Of a stretch of DNA of 64,000 nucleotides, positions 55,613 through 63,414 are shown piece after piece; the stretch's first letter is position 1; each line of letters starts with the position of its first letter. This stretch comes from DASXRA01 sp036506155. Lineage in GTDB: Bacteria > Actinomycetota > Actinomycetes > Mycobacteriales > Jatrophihabitantaceae. Location: positions 42,432 to 106,431 of the forward strand of contig DASXSF010000155.1 in NCBI GenBank assembly GCA_036506155.1, in the 5' to 3' direction. The notes beneath the pieces were generated by a model. It saw nothing but the letters and a program-made list of their open reading frames with translations, searched no databases and was not told where the DNA came from. The translations under genes were made by a program, and so were the position numbers.

Positions 55613-56680
55613 ATGCTCGACCTTGCCCGGTCCGGCGCCGCTCTCACCGCCGCCCTTGTGGACGTGCCCTCGGTCTCCCAGGACGAGGCGCACCTGGCTG
55701 ATCTCGTCGAGGCGGCGCTGCGGCGCTACCCGGCGCTGACCGTCGAGCGCGATGGCAATGTGGTGCTGGCCCGCACGGACCTGGGGTTTGCGCAACGGCT
55801 CGCGCTGGCCGGACATTTGGACACGGTGCCGATCGCCGGCAACGTCCCCTCGTCGCGTTCCGACGGGCGGATCGCCGGCTGCGGGACGTCCGACATGAAG
55901 TCCGGCGTGGCCGTGCAACTGCGGTTGGCGCACCTGGTCGGGTCCGGGGCGCTGACGCCGCGCGCCGACCTGACGTGGGTTTTCTACGACTGCGAGGAGA
56001 TCGAGTCAGATCGCAATGGCCTGGGCCGTATTGCGCGGGAGCGGCCGGCCGCCCTGGCAGCCGACCTGGCGATCGTGCTCGAACCGACATCCGGGCTGGT
56101 CGAGGGCGGCTGCCAGGGGACACTGCGTGCCGTGATCACGGTCCCTGGCGTCCGCGCGCACAGTGCACGGTCCTGGCTCGGCGAGAACGCCATCCACGCC
56201 GCGGCGCCGGTGCTGGCGCGCCTTGCCACGTACCAGCCGCGGACGGTCACGGTCGACGGGCTCGCCTACCGCGAGGGACTCAACGCAGTAGGGATCGCCG
56301 GGGGAGTCGCAGGGAACGTGATCCCCGACGCCTGCGCAGTCACCGTCAACTTCAGGTTTGCACCAGACCAATCCGAAGCGGACGCGCAGGCGCACGTTCG
56401 CAGCGTATTCGCCGAGTGGCAGGTGGAGATCGTCGACTCGGCGCCGGCCGCTCGCCCTGGACTCGACAGCCCGCTGGCCCGGGGTTTCGCCACCGCGGTG
56501 GGCGGTGCACCGCAACCGAAGTACGGATGGACGGACGTGGCGCGGTTCGCCGGGCTCGGCGTCCCCGCGCTGAACTTCGGCCCGGGCGACCCCAACCTCG
56601 CACACAAGCCCGAGGAGTACGTCGAGGTGGCCCGGATCGCCGACGCCGAGGCGGCGTTCGTCCGCTTCCTGGAGGACTGA
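55613..56680 (+). CDS. dapE: Succinyl-diaminopimelate desuccinylase
   Basis: A 355-residue M20 metallohydrolase. Metal site: [10 protein letters not shown] (His, Asp), [10 protein letters not shown] (bridging Asp), YDCEEIESD (catalytic Glu pair) and the closing [15 protein letters not shown] (last His). The dimerisation domain is intact. It releases LL-DAP from N-succinyl-LL-DAP. ATG 55613 lies six bases after TAACCT, favouring it over GTG 55607. Confidence 0.94.
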   Translation: MLDLARSGAALTAALVDVPSVSQDEAHLADLVEAALRRYPALTVERDGNVVLARTDLGFAQRLALAGHLDTVPIAGNVPSSRSDGRIAGCGTSDMKSGVAVQLRLAHLVGSGALTPRADLTWVFYDCEEIESDRNGLGRIARERPAALAADLAIVLEPTSGLVEGGCQGTLRAVITVPGVRAHSARSWLGENAIHAAAPVLARLATYQPRTVTVDGLAYREGLNAVGIAGGVAGNVIPDACAVTVNFRFAPDQSEADAQAHVRSVFAEWQVEIVDSAPAARPGLDSPLARGFATAVGGAPQPKYGWTDVARFAGLGVPALNFGPGDPNLAHKPEEYVEVARIADAEAAFVRFLED

Positions 56681-56686
56681 TCGACC

Positions 56687-57454
56687 ATGACGTTCCCGGA
56701 ACGCCAGCGCGGCCCGGTGATCCTGCGCCGCGGGCAGGTGCGGCCGGGCACCACCGACCAACGGCTGCTCGACTCGCGCGGGCCGTCCGACTGGGTCCAC
56801 ACCGACCCGTGGCGGGTGTTGCGGATCCAGAGCGAGTTCGTCGAGGGGTTCGGCCTGCTCGCCGACCTTCCCCAGGCGGTGTCCGTGTTCGGGTCGGCAC
56901 GCACGCCGCCGCACCATCCCGACTACGACGCCGCACGCCGGCTCGGTGCCGCCCTCGCCCGGGCCGGCTACGCGGTCATTACCGGTGGCGGGCCAGGGTC
57001 GATGGAGGCCGTCAACCGCGGCGCGTCCGAAGCGGGCGGGATCTCCGTCGGCCTCGGCATCGAGCTGCCGTTCGAGCAACGGCTCAACGACTGGGTCGAT
57101 ATCGGGATCAACTTCCGCTATTTCTTCGCCCGCAAAACGATGTTCGTCAAGTACGCGCAGGCGTTCGTGATCCTGCCAGGCGGCTTCGGCACGCTGGACG
57201 AGCTGTTCGAGTCGCTGGCCCTGGTGCAGACCGGTAAGGTCACCCGCTTCCCGGTGATCCTGTTCGGGCGGCAGTACTGGGCCGGGCTGCTCGACTGGGT
57301 CCGCGCAACGGTGCTGCCCGGCGGCAAGGTCAGCCCGGCCGACGTCGAGTTGCTGACGGTCACCGACGACGTGGACGAGGTCGCAACGCTTATCGTCGAC
57401 GCGGCACATCAACGGGAACGAGTGGTCGACGCGCTCGTACACGACGCAGAGTAA
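56687..57454 (+). CDS. LOG-family protein (cytokinin-riboside phosphoribohydrolase-like)
   Basis: A 255-residue TIGR00730/LOG protein. An N-terminal stretch specific to the larger LOG type (LRRGQVRPGTTDQRLLDSRGPSDWVHTDPWRVLRIQSEFVEGF) precedes the Rossmann-like core with GGGPGSMEAVNRGA and PGGFGTLDELFE (Arg and Glu catalytic pair). Such enzymes cleave nucleoside monophosphates to base and ribose 5-phosphate. It follows dapE by six bases and precedes a second LOG gene. Confidence 0.9.
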   Translation: MTFPERQRGPVILRRGQVRPGTTDQRLLDSRGPSDWVHTDPWRVLRIQSEFVEGFGLLADLPQAVSVFGSARTPPHHPDYDAARRLGAALARAGYAVITGGGPGSMEAVNRGASEAGGISVGLGIELPFEQRLNDWVDIGINFRYFFARKTMFVKYAQAFVILPGGFGTLDELFESLALVQTGKVTRFPVILFGRQYWAGLLDWVRATVLPGGKVSPADVELLTVTDDVDEVATLIVDAAHQRERVVDALVHDAE

Positions 57455-57461
57455 CGGCCTG

Positions 57462-58013
57462 ATGGCTGCCGTCTGTGTGTTCTGCTCCTCCGCTGAACAC
57501 ATCGACGCGCGCTACATCCTGCTCGCCGAGCACGTCGGCGCCCGAATCGCCAAAGGCGGCCATACGCTCGTGTCTGGCGGCGCCCGAGTGTCGATGATGG
57601 GTGCAGTGGCACAGGCGGCCCGGGCCGGAGGTGCCCACACCGTAGGCGTGATGCCGCATGCGCTCGTCGATATCGAGGTCGGCGACCTCGACGCCGACGA
57701 GCTGATCATCGTTGACACCATGCGGGAACGGAAGCGGCTGATGGATCAGCGCGCGGACGCGTTCCTCGCCCTGCCCGGCGGTATCGGCACACTCGAGGAA
57801 TTCTTCGAGGTGTGGACCGCGGGCTCGATCGGCATGCACGACAAGCCGGTGCTCGTCCTCGATCCGGATGGTTTCTTCCGGCCACTGTGGACCTACCTGG
57901 AGTCGCTCGTAGACCTCGGCTTCGTGCGGCAGGCGGCGCTCGATCGATTGCATCGAGTGTCCACAGTGGACGACGCGTTCGCGCTTCTAGACCAGGCCGC
58001 GCCGCGCCACTGA
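57462..58013 (+). CDS. Small LOG-family protein with altered glycine motif
   Basis: A 183-residue LOG protein. PGGIGTLEEFFEVWT is intact. The first motif, normally YGGGxxGLMG, reads SGGARVSMMGAVAQAA. MRERKRLMDQRADAFLALP matches the classical TIGR00730 body. It follows the larger LOG gene by seven bases and overlaps the end of the convergent folP2-like gene by 27 bases. Activity on AMP-type nucleotides is likely but the altered loop could change it. Confidence 0.88.
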   Translation: MAAVCVFCSSAEHIDARYILLAEHVGARIAKGGHTLVSGGARVSMMGAVAQAARAGGAHTVGVMPHALVDIEVGDLDADELIIVDTMRERKRLMDQRADAFLALPGGIGTLEEFFEVWTAGSIGMHDKPVLVLDPDGFFRPLWTYLESLVDLGFVRQAALDRLHRVSTVDDAFALLDQAAPRH

Positions 58014-58868
58014 CGGCGGACGGGTTCCTTGGATGCTCGCCACCATGTCGAGCACCCGCCGGGTCGCGCGCACGTCATGAGTGCGGAACACGCGCGCGCC
58101 GTGCCAGGCCGAGATCGCCGTCGCCGCGAGGCTGCCCTCCAGCCGTTGGTCGGGCGGCAGGTCGAGCGTCTCGCCGACGAAGTCCTTGCGCGACAACGCG
58201 ACCAGCACCGGCCAGCCTGTCGCGACGACCTTGTCGAGGCGCCGGGTGAGCTCCAGGGAATGGCGGGTGTTCTTGCCGAAGTCGTGGGTGGGGTCGACGA
58301 GGATGCCGTCCGGGCGGACGCCGGCCTGCACGGCCCGTGCCGCAGCTTCGGTCACCGTCGCCACCACGTCGTCCACGACGTCGTCGAATCGGGCGCGGTG
58401 TGGGTCGATGCGCGGGGGGAGCCCGCCGGTGTGGCTGCAGACGACGCCGGCTCCCGTGTCAGCGGCGACCTTCACGAGTTCCGGGTCGGCGCCGGCCCAC
58501 GTGTCGTTGATCAGGTCGGCGCCTGCCGCCACCGCCTCGCGGGCGACCGCCGCGCGCCAGGTGTCGACGCTGATCACCAGCTCGGCGTATCGGTCGCGGA
58601 CGGCCTGCACGAGCGGCAGCACGCGGCGCAATTCCTCGCCGGTGTCGACAGGAGGGCCCGTCCCGGCACGCACGCCGCCCACGTCGACCAGGTCAGCGCC
58701 CTCGGAAACGGCACACGCCACTGCGTCTATTGCAGCGTCCAATTCGAACGTTGCGCCGCGGTCGTAGAACGAGTCGGGGGTGCGGTTGACGATGGCCATG
58801 ACGGCGAACTCGCCCGCAGCGAAGTCCCCTCGCCCGAGCCGCAGGTTCACCGGCCCACGGTCCCACAT
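57987..58868 (-). CDS. FolP2-type dihydropteroate-synthase-like protein
   Basis: A 293-residue TIM barrel resembling mycobacterial FolP2 (Rv1207): MAIVNRTPDSFYDRGATF in place of canonical MGVxNVTPDSFSDGG, and DVGGVRAGTG in place of DxGGESTRPGA. These changes hit the pterin and pABA site, and FolP2 in mycobacteria is reported not to be a working DHPS. So a different role is likely. The start at ATG 58868 leaves room for the divergent promoters; a GTG at 58904 is open. Confidence 0.85.
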   Translation of the reverse strand: MWDRGPVNLRLGRGDFAAGEFAVMAIVNRTPDSFYDRGATFELDAAIDAVACAVSEGADLVDVGGVRAGTGPPVDTGEELRRVLPLVQAVRDRYAELVISVDTWRAAVAREAVAAGADLINDTWAGADPELVKVAADTGAGVVCSHTGGLPPRIDPHRARFDDVVDDVVATVTEAAARAVQAGVRPDGILVDPTHDFGKNTRHSLELTRRLDKVVATGWPVLVALSRKDFVGETLDLPPDQRLEGSLAATAISAWHGARVFRTHDVRATRRVLDMVASIQGTRPPSVARRGLV

Positions 58869-58927
58869 TTGCCCGTCGCGCGAGTCCCGCGTCGGCAACA
58901 CCAAGGGCGACGTGTCACGATCGAAGG

Positions 58928-59281
58928 GTGCTGACGCTGCTGCTGTATGCGCTGCTGGCGATTCTCGTGGTGGCCGGCCTGTTCGCGCTGGCGGTATGGG
59001 TGCTGCCGAAGGGCGAGCAGATGGCCCCGCCTGCGCCGGATACGCGGCCGTGGGAGACGCTGCCCGACCGCAAGCTTCGGCCGGAGGACGTCGTCGCCGC
59101 GCGCCTGCCTGTGGCCTTGCGCGGTTACCGTTTCGCCGAAACGGACCTGCTGCTGGACCGGCTCACGGACGAGTTGCGCCAGCGGGACGAGGAGATCGCC
59201 CGGCTACGAGGCGCACGCCCGTCTGTCGACGGGCTGGCCTCCACGCAGGAGCTCGGCAGCGAACAGCCCTCGCATGACTGA
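58928..59281 (+). CDS. DivIVA-motif membrane protein (Rv1209-like)
   Basis: A 117-residue protein: an N-terminal membrane helix (LTLLLYALLAILVVAGLFALAVWV), then KLRPEDVVAARLPVALRGYRFAETDLLLDRLTDELRQRDEEIARLR, which matches the DivIVA-type domain signature. It probably joins the membrane at sites of curvature or septa. GTG 58928 starts 59 bases from the folP2-like ATG and its end overlaps tagA by eight bases. Same order as folP2, Rv1209, tagA in mycobacteria apart from gpgS, which is absent here. Confidence 0.8.
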   Translation: MLTLLLYALLAILVVAGLFALAVWVLPKGEQMAPPAPDTRPWETLPDRKLRPEDVVAARLPVALRGYRFAETDLLLDRLTDELRQRDEEIARLRGARPSVDGLASTQELGSEQPSHD

Positions 59282-59834
59282 TCCGGACGGGCGCCGCCGC
59301 TGCGGGTGGGCGGCGTCGGCGCCGGAATACCTCGCGTACCACGACGACGAATGGGGCTGGCCGCTCCACGGCGACAGCGCGCTGTTCGAGCGACTGTCGC
59401 TCGAGGCGTTCCAGTCCGGGTTGTCGTGGTTGATCATCCTGCGGAAACGCCCGGCGTTCCGTGCGGCGTTCGCCGGCTTCGACGTGCCGACTGTGGCCGC
59501 ATTCGATGACGCCGACGTCGCTCGTCTGCTCGCCGACCCCGGCATCGTCCGCAACCGGGCGAAGATCGAGGCGACGATCGGAAACGCACGTCGGATCGTG
59601 GAAGCCGTCCCGGAGGCGCTCGACACCCTGCTGTGGTCGTACGCCCCGGCCCGGCATCGCCGCCCACGCCGGCTGGCCGACGTGCCGGCCACGTCGCCCG
59701 AATCAATCGCGATGGCTCGGGAACTTCGCAAGCGTGGCCTCAAGTTCGTGGGGCCGACCACGGCGTACGCGCTGATGCAGGCCACCGGCATTGTCGACGA
59801 CCACATCGCGAGCTGCTGGCGAGCGCGCGCTTAG
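59274..59834 (+). CDS. tagA: 3-Methyladenine DNA glycosylase I
   Basis: A 186-residue Tag-type repair enzyme. RRRCGWAASAPEYLAYHDDEWG holds the zinc Cys and the base-recognition Trp/Tyr, LSLEAFQSGLSWLIIL the Glu of the active site, and VGPTTAYALMQATGIVDDHIASC the C-terminal zinc His and Cys. It removes alkylated bases. It overlaps the preceding gene by eight bases and the convergent enoyl-CoA hydratase by four. Confidence 0.95.
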   Translation: MTDPDGRRRCGWAASAPEYLAYHDDEWGWPLHGDSALFERLSLEAFQSGLSWLIILRKRPAFRAAFAGFDVPTVAAFDDADVARLLADPGIVRNRAKIEATIGNARRIVEAVPEALDTLLWSYAPARHRRPRRLADVPATSPESIAMARELRKRGLKFVGPTTAYALMQATGIVDDHIASCWRARA

Positions 59835-60619
59835 CGCCCGGTAAATGTCGGCTTCTGCTTGGCGACGAATGCGTCCACGGCGGCGCGGTGGTCTGCGGTG
59901 GCGCCGGTGCGTCGCTGCATCTCGGCTTCCTTCGCCAGGGCCTCGGGCAGTGTTGCGGTGGCCGCATAGGCGATCGACTCCTTGATCGCGGCGTAGGCGG
60001 CGGTCGGCCCCGCGGCGAGCCGGGCGGCGAGCTCGTGTGCGGCCGGAAGCAGCCGGTCCGGCTCGACCACGGCGTTGACAAGACCCATCTCCAGCGCCGC
60101 CTCGGCCGTGACCGGCTCACCCAGCAGCGATACGGCGATGGCCCGGGCCGATCCGATCAGCCGGGGAAGCGTCCACGACGTACCGCTGTCCAGCGACAGG
60201 CCGACGCCTGCGAATGCGAGCAGGAACGACGCGCTCTTACTGGCGATCCTGAAGTCGCAGGCGAATGCGAATCCGGCGCCGGCGCCGGCAGCCACCCCGT
60301 TGACGGCAGCGACAACCGGCTTGGGCATTGCTGCCAGCCCCGACGTGATCGGGTTGTAGTGCTGGACGACCGTGCGCAGCGGCTGCGGATCACCGGAGTC
60401 GAGCATCGCCTTGTGTTCGCGCAGATCCTGGCCGACGCAGAACGCCCGCCCCGCCCCGGTCAGCACCACCGCACGCACCGAGCGGTCGTCGGCGAGGTCG
60501 CGGATCGCGGCCACCAGCGCGTCCTTGAGCTCGACCGACAACGAGTTCATCGAGTCGGGACGGTTGAGCGTCACGGTCGCGAGGCCCTCGCCGCGTTCGA
60601 CGAGCAGTGGATCCGTCAT
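59831..60619 (-). CDS. Enoyl-CoA hydratase/isomerase family protein
   Basis: A 262-residue crotonase-fold protein: FCVGQDLREH and AAGAGAGFAFACDFRIASKSASF form the oxyanion hole; SLDSGTSWTLPRLIGSARA covers the second catalytic segment and resembles PaaG-like isomerase/hydratases. The role is in fatty-acid or phenylacetate-type degradation. ATG 60619 lies eight bases after TAGTGT (60628-60633), a leaderless layout, which favours it over a longer frame starting at 60682. Confidence 0.9.
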   Translation of the reverse strand: MTDPLLVERGEGLATVTLNRPDSMNSLSVELKDALVAAIRDLADDRSVRAVVLTGAGRAFCVGQDLREHKAMLDSGDPQPLRTVVQHYNPITSGLAAMPKPVVAAVNGVAAGAGAGFAFACDFRIASKSASFLLAFAGVGLSLDSGTSWTLPRLIGSARAIAVSLLGEPVTAEAALEMGLVNAVVEPDRLLPAAHELAARLAAGPTAAYAAIKESIAYAATATLPEALAKEAEMQRRTGATADHRAAVDAFVAKQKPTFTGR

Positions 60620-60769
60620 AACCGCGGACACTAGTGGTTCGGGCGTGCACAGGACCCCTGGGCTTTGGTCTTGACTGATCATGCGGGAGAATATGCCGAA
60701 GCTCCGGTGCCTGGCGTTCGGCTCGGCGCTTGCGTTTCGGTTCGGACGAACCTCATCGAGGAGGCACGA

Positions 60770-60937
60770 ATGGCGGCCATGAAGCCGCGGACGGGCGATG
60801 GCCCGCTCGAGGTGACCAAGGAGGGGCGCGGCATCGTCATGCGGGTTCCTCTCGAAGGTGGCGGACGTCTTGTGGTCGAGATGTCGGCGGATGAGGCGGC
60901 CGCTCTCGGCGACGCATTAAAGTCCGCCGTCGGCTGA
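60770..60937 (+). CDS. DUF3117 protein (Rv1211-like)
   Basis: A 55-residue protein, MAAMKPRTGDGPLEVTKEGRGIVMRVPLEGGGRLVVEMSADEAAALGDALKSAVG, which is the whole DUF3117 family in one. It is a small beta-rich protein conserved throughout actinobacteria and of unknown role. The ATG follows GAGGAGG. The neighbourhood (tagA before it) matches mycobacteria. Confidence 0.93.
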   Translation: MAAMKPRTGDGPLEVTKEGRGIVMRVPLEGGGRLVVEMSADEAAALGDALKSAVG

Positions 60938-61009
60938 TCTGGCTAGCCACCGCATGACCAAACCGGCCCCGGCGCCCGTACGCGGGTGTCCGGGGCCGAG
61001 GTCTGTGCC

Positions 61010-62434
61010 ATGACGATCGACGTACGCCTGGGTATCGACGAGCCGGCGCCCGAGACGGTAGCCGTCGGCGTGGACCCGTCCGGACCCGCCCTCGACGGCG
61101 TACCGACGCAGGTGCTGCCGGTTTCCGGGCGCGCGCTGGTGGAGCAGTTCGTCGCCGAGAGCGACCCGTCGACGAAGCCGGGCGACGTGCGCGAACTGCC
61201 ACTGCCCGGCGAGCTTCCCGCGCGTGTGCTGCTCGCAGGGCTTGGCGCGTCGACGCCGGCCGATCTACGGCTGGTCGGTGCCGGCATTGCCCGTGCCGCC
61301 GGTGGAGACGTCGGCGTGGGCATTGCCGTGGCCGGCGACGAGCTGGCCGCCCTGGCCGAAGGGCTGCTGCTGGGCGGATACCGGTTCGACGCACGGCCGG
61401 GAAAGCGTCCTGCGGCGCGCGCCTGGCTGGTGTGCTCCGACGACGCGTCCGCGGTGTCCCGGGGCATCGCCTACGGGCGAGGTGCGGCGTGGGCACGCGA
61501 CCTTGCCAACACCCGAGCGCCCACCAAGACGCCGACGTGGATGGCCCGCACCGCCGCTGAGACGCTGAGCCCGCTCGGCGTGCGCGTATCGATCCGGGAA
61601 GCGAATTGGTTAGCAGAGCAAAGCTTCGGCGGGACGCTAGCGGTGGGCGGCAGCTCCGTGCTGCCGCCGTGCCTGGTCGATGCGCGGTGGCGCCCCAGTG
61701 GGGCCACCGCACACCTGGTCGTCGTGGGCAAGGGCATCACGTTCGACACCGGCGGCTACAACCTCAAGCCCGGCGCGAGCATGAAGACGATGTACACCGA
61801 TGTGGCCGGCGGGGCAGCTGCCCTCGGCGCGCTGCACGTCGTCGCTGCACTGCGCGTGCCGGTAGCGGTCACCGTGCTGGTCCCGGTCGCCGAGAACGCG
61901 GTGTCCGGGTCAGCGATGCGTCCCGGCGACGTCATCCGGCACCACGGCGGACGCACCACCGAGATACTCAACACCGACGCTGAGGGCCGGCTGGTGCTCG
62001 CCGACGCGCTTGCCTTCGCGGTGGCGCGGCTGCGCCCGGACGCCGTCGTCGACATCGCCACGCTGACCGGCGGCATCAAGGTGGCGCTGGGGACCAGCGC
62101 GGGCGGGTTGTTCACACCGTCGGACGAATTGGCCGCCGCCTTGTCGCGGGCAGGCGACGACACCGGCGAGCCGCTCTGGCGCATGCCGCTAGTCGACGAC
62201 TACGCCGAGCTGCTCTCCTCGAACATCGCCGATGCCAACAACTCGTCCGGCCAGCCGCAGGCCGTCACTGCCGCGATGTTCCTGCGCCCGTTCGCCGGCC
62301 ACACAGCGTGGGCGCACCTCGACATTGCCGGCCCGGCACGAGCCGCCAGCGACGCCGGACTGGTGACGCGAGGCGCGACCGGGTTCGGAGCGCGGCTGCT
62401 CGCCCGCTGGATCGAGGCACACGCAGTTGGCTGA
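61010..62434 (+). CDS. pepA: Leucyl aminopeptidase (M17)
   Basis: A 474-residue M17 zinc/manganese aminopeptidase. All seven conserved site residues are found: K241 (GKGITFDTGG), D246, K253, D264, D323, E325 and R327 (NTDAEGR). The N-terminal domain is alpha/beta as in the family. It removes N-terminal residues from peptides, which suits the peptide importers in this window. ATG 61010 (MTIDVRL) is used; a frame from 60986 is possible. The next start overlaps its stop. Confidence 0.95.
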   Translation: MTIDVRLGIDEPAPETVAVGVDPSGPALDGVPTQVLPVSGRALVEQFVAESDPSTKPGDVRELPLPGELPARVLLAGLGASTPADLRLVGAGIARAAGGDVGVGIAVAGDELAALAEGLLLGGYRFDARPGKRPAARAWLVCSDDASAVSRGIAYGRGAAWARDLANTRAPTKTPTWMARTAAETLSPLGVRVSIREANWLAEQSFGGTLAVGGSSVLPPCLVDARWRPSGATAHLVVVGKGITFDTGGYNLKPGASMKTMYTDVAGGAAALGALHVVAALRVPVAVTVLVPVAENAVSGSAMRPGDVIRHHGGRTTEILNTDAEGRLVLADALAFAVARLRPDAVVDIATLTGGIKVALGTSAGGLFTPSDELAAALSRAGDDTGEPLWRMPLVDDYAELLSSNIADANNSSGQPQAVTAAMFLRPFAGHTAWAHLDIAGPARAASDAGLVTRGATGFGARLLARWIEAHAVG

Positions 62435-63071
62435 GCTGGTGCTGCCGTTCGTCGTGCGCATCGAACGTTCAGCGCCGCCCAGCCGGACCGATGCGCTCGA
62501 GGCAGCGGCTCGCGGAGTCTTGCTGATGCTGAGCGCCCCCCGCCCGGAGTGGCAGGAGGCCATCGCAGCCTGGGATGCGCACCGAATCCGCAAAGTGGTA
62601 CGCCGGGCACGGGGCGCGGAGTGGTGGCGTGCCGTCGCCCTGGACGGGCTGACCGTCACACAGCGCAGCGCCGAAGTTCGCGTGTTCCCGCCGATTCCGC
62701 TCGACGCATGGCCACGCGACCTTGCCCGGCTACAGGTCGGCGGGACGGACCTGACCGATCCCACACCGCCGCCACCTCCCGTCTCGGATGTGGTCCTCAT
62801 CCTGCTGTCGCCGCACTACGAGCTGACGGCGGGTAAGGCGATGGCGCAGGCAGCGCACGCTGCTCAGCTCGGCTGGCGGGCCATGTCGGACGTGTCCCGT
62901 GGCGCCTGGCGGTCCGCATCGTTTCCGCTCGCGGTGCGAGTCGGCACGCCGGCGCAGTGGGCACGCGCCGTACGTGGCGGGGCGCCGGTGGTACGCGATG
63001 GCGGCTTCACCGAGGTCGAGCCTGGAGCTGAGACTGCGCTGGCGCTGCTGCCGCCTCAGCTTGCGCGCTGA
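62427..63071 (+). CDS. Peptidyl-tRNA hydrolase, Pth2-type domain protein
   Basis: A 214-residue protein. The C-terminal part has LTAGKAMAQAAHAAQLGW, the glycine-Lys-x-x-Gln-x-x-H motif of the archaeal/eukaryal Pth2 family, which hydrolyses peptidyl-tRNA. The N-terminal about 110 residues are extra relative to Pth2 and end in a poly-Pro stretch (DPTPPPPPVSDV). Start TTG 62427 overlaps the pepA stop; GTG 62439 is an alternative. Confidence 0.85.
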   Translation: MAELVLPFVVRIERSAPPSRTDALEAAARGVLLMLSAPRPEWQEAIAAWDAHRIRKVVRRARGAEWWRAVALDGLTVTQRSAEVRVFPPIPLDAWPRDLARLQVGGTDLTDPTPPPPPVSDVVLILLSPHYELTAGKAMAQAAHAAQLGWRAMSDVSRGAWRSASFPLAVRVGTPAQWARAVRGGAPVVRDGGFTEVEPGAETALALLPPQLAR

Positions 63072-63143
63072 CCCGGCCCAAAATTGGCTGGGATCAGAGG
63101 CCTATGGTGTTGGGAACGAGATCGGCATGGCGAGGGCGCACTG

Positions 63144-63341
63144 ATGTTACGGATCGCCTCGATGATTGCCCGGCCGGCGCGGCGGGTAGTGCGTGCGTAT
63201 CACCTTGCCTGCGCGCGCGAGGACGCGCATCGGAACGGCTTTCGGGTTCCCCTGGGCGCCTGGTTCTGCGAGCGATGCCGGCTCGTCATGTGGGAGCGGC
63301 ACGCGTTCGTCCTGCATGTGCGCGCGCACGCCACTGCATAA
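63144..63341 (+). CDS. Small protein with classical C2H2 zinc-finger spacing
   Basis: A 65-residue basic protein beginning MLRIASMIARPARRVVRAYHLACA. Cys42 and Cys45 (FCERC) and His58 and His62 (FVLHVRAH) make C-x2-C-x12-H-x3-H, the exact spacing of a classical zinc finger, with a hydrophobic residue (Phe) three before the first His as in the consensus. Prokaryotic Ros/MucR fingers use nine residues in the middle, so this differs. The start is ATG 63144; a frame from 63084 is open. It probably binds zinc, possibly DNA or RNA; function unknown. Confidence 0.65.
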   Translation: MLRIASMIARPARRVVRAYHLACAREDAHRNGFRVPLGAWFCERCRLVMWERHAFVLHVRAHATA

Positions 63342-63414
63342 GCCCTTTTGCGGGGTCGCGACACTGGCGGGTGTTAAGTAACCCGACGGGCTAGGAGCTT
63401 CCAGGCGATCCGGG
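63342..63414. other. Short intergenic gap
   Basis: A 73-base gap between the zinc-finger-like gene and the end of the convergent endonuclease gene. It contains GTGTTAAGTAACCCGACGGGC and no clear hairpin with a T-run. No tRNA is seen. Confidence 0.4.

Noticed and set aside
61730..61800. Possible loss of a catalytic lysine in the M17 aminopeptidase
   Set aside because: On careful alignment the second Lys is in NLKPG (Lys253) and all seven site residues are present; the Tyr in MYTD is not at a catalytic position.
63342..63414. A tRNA gene in the gap before the HNH gene
   Set aside because: No cloverleaf or T-loop consensus was found.
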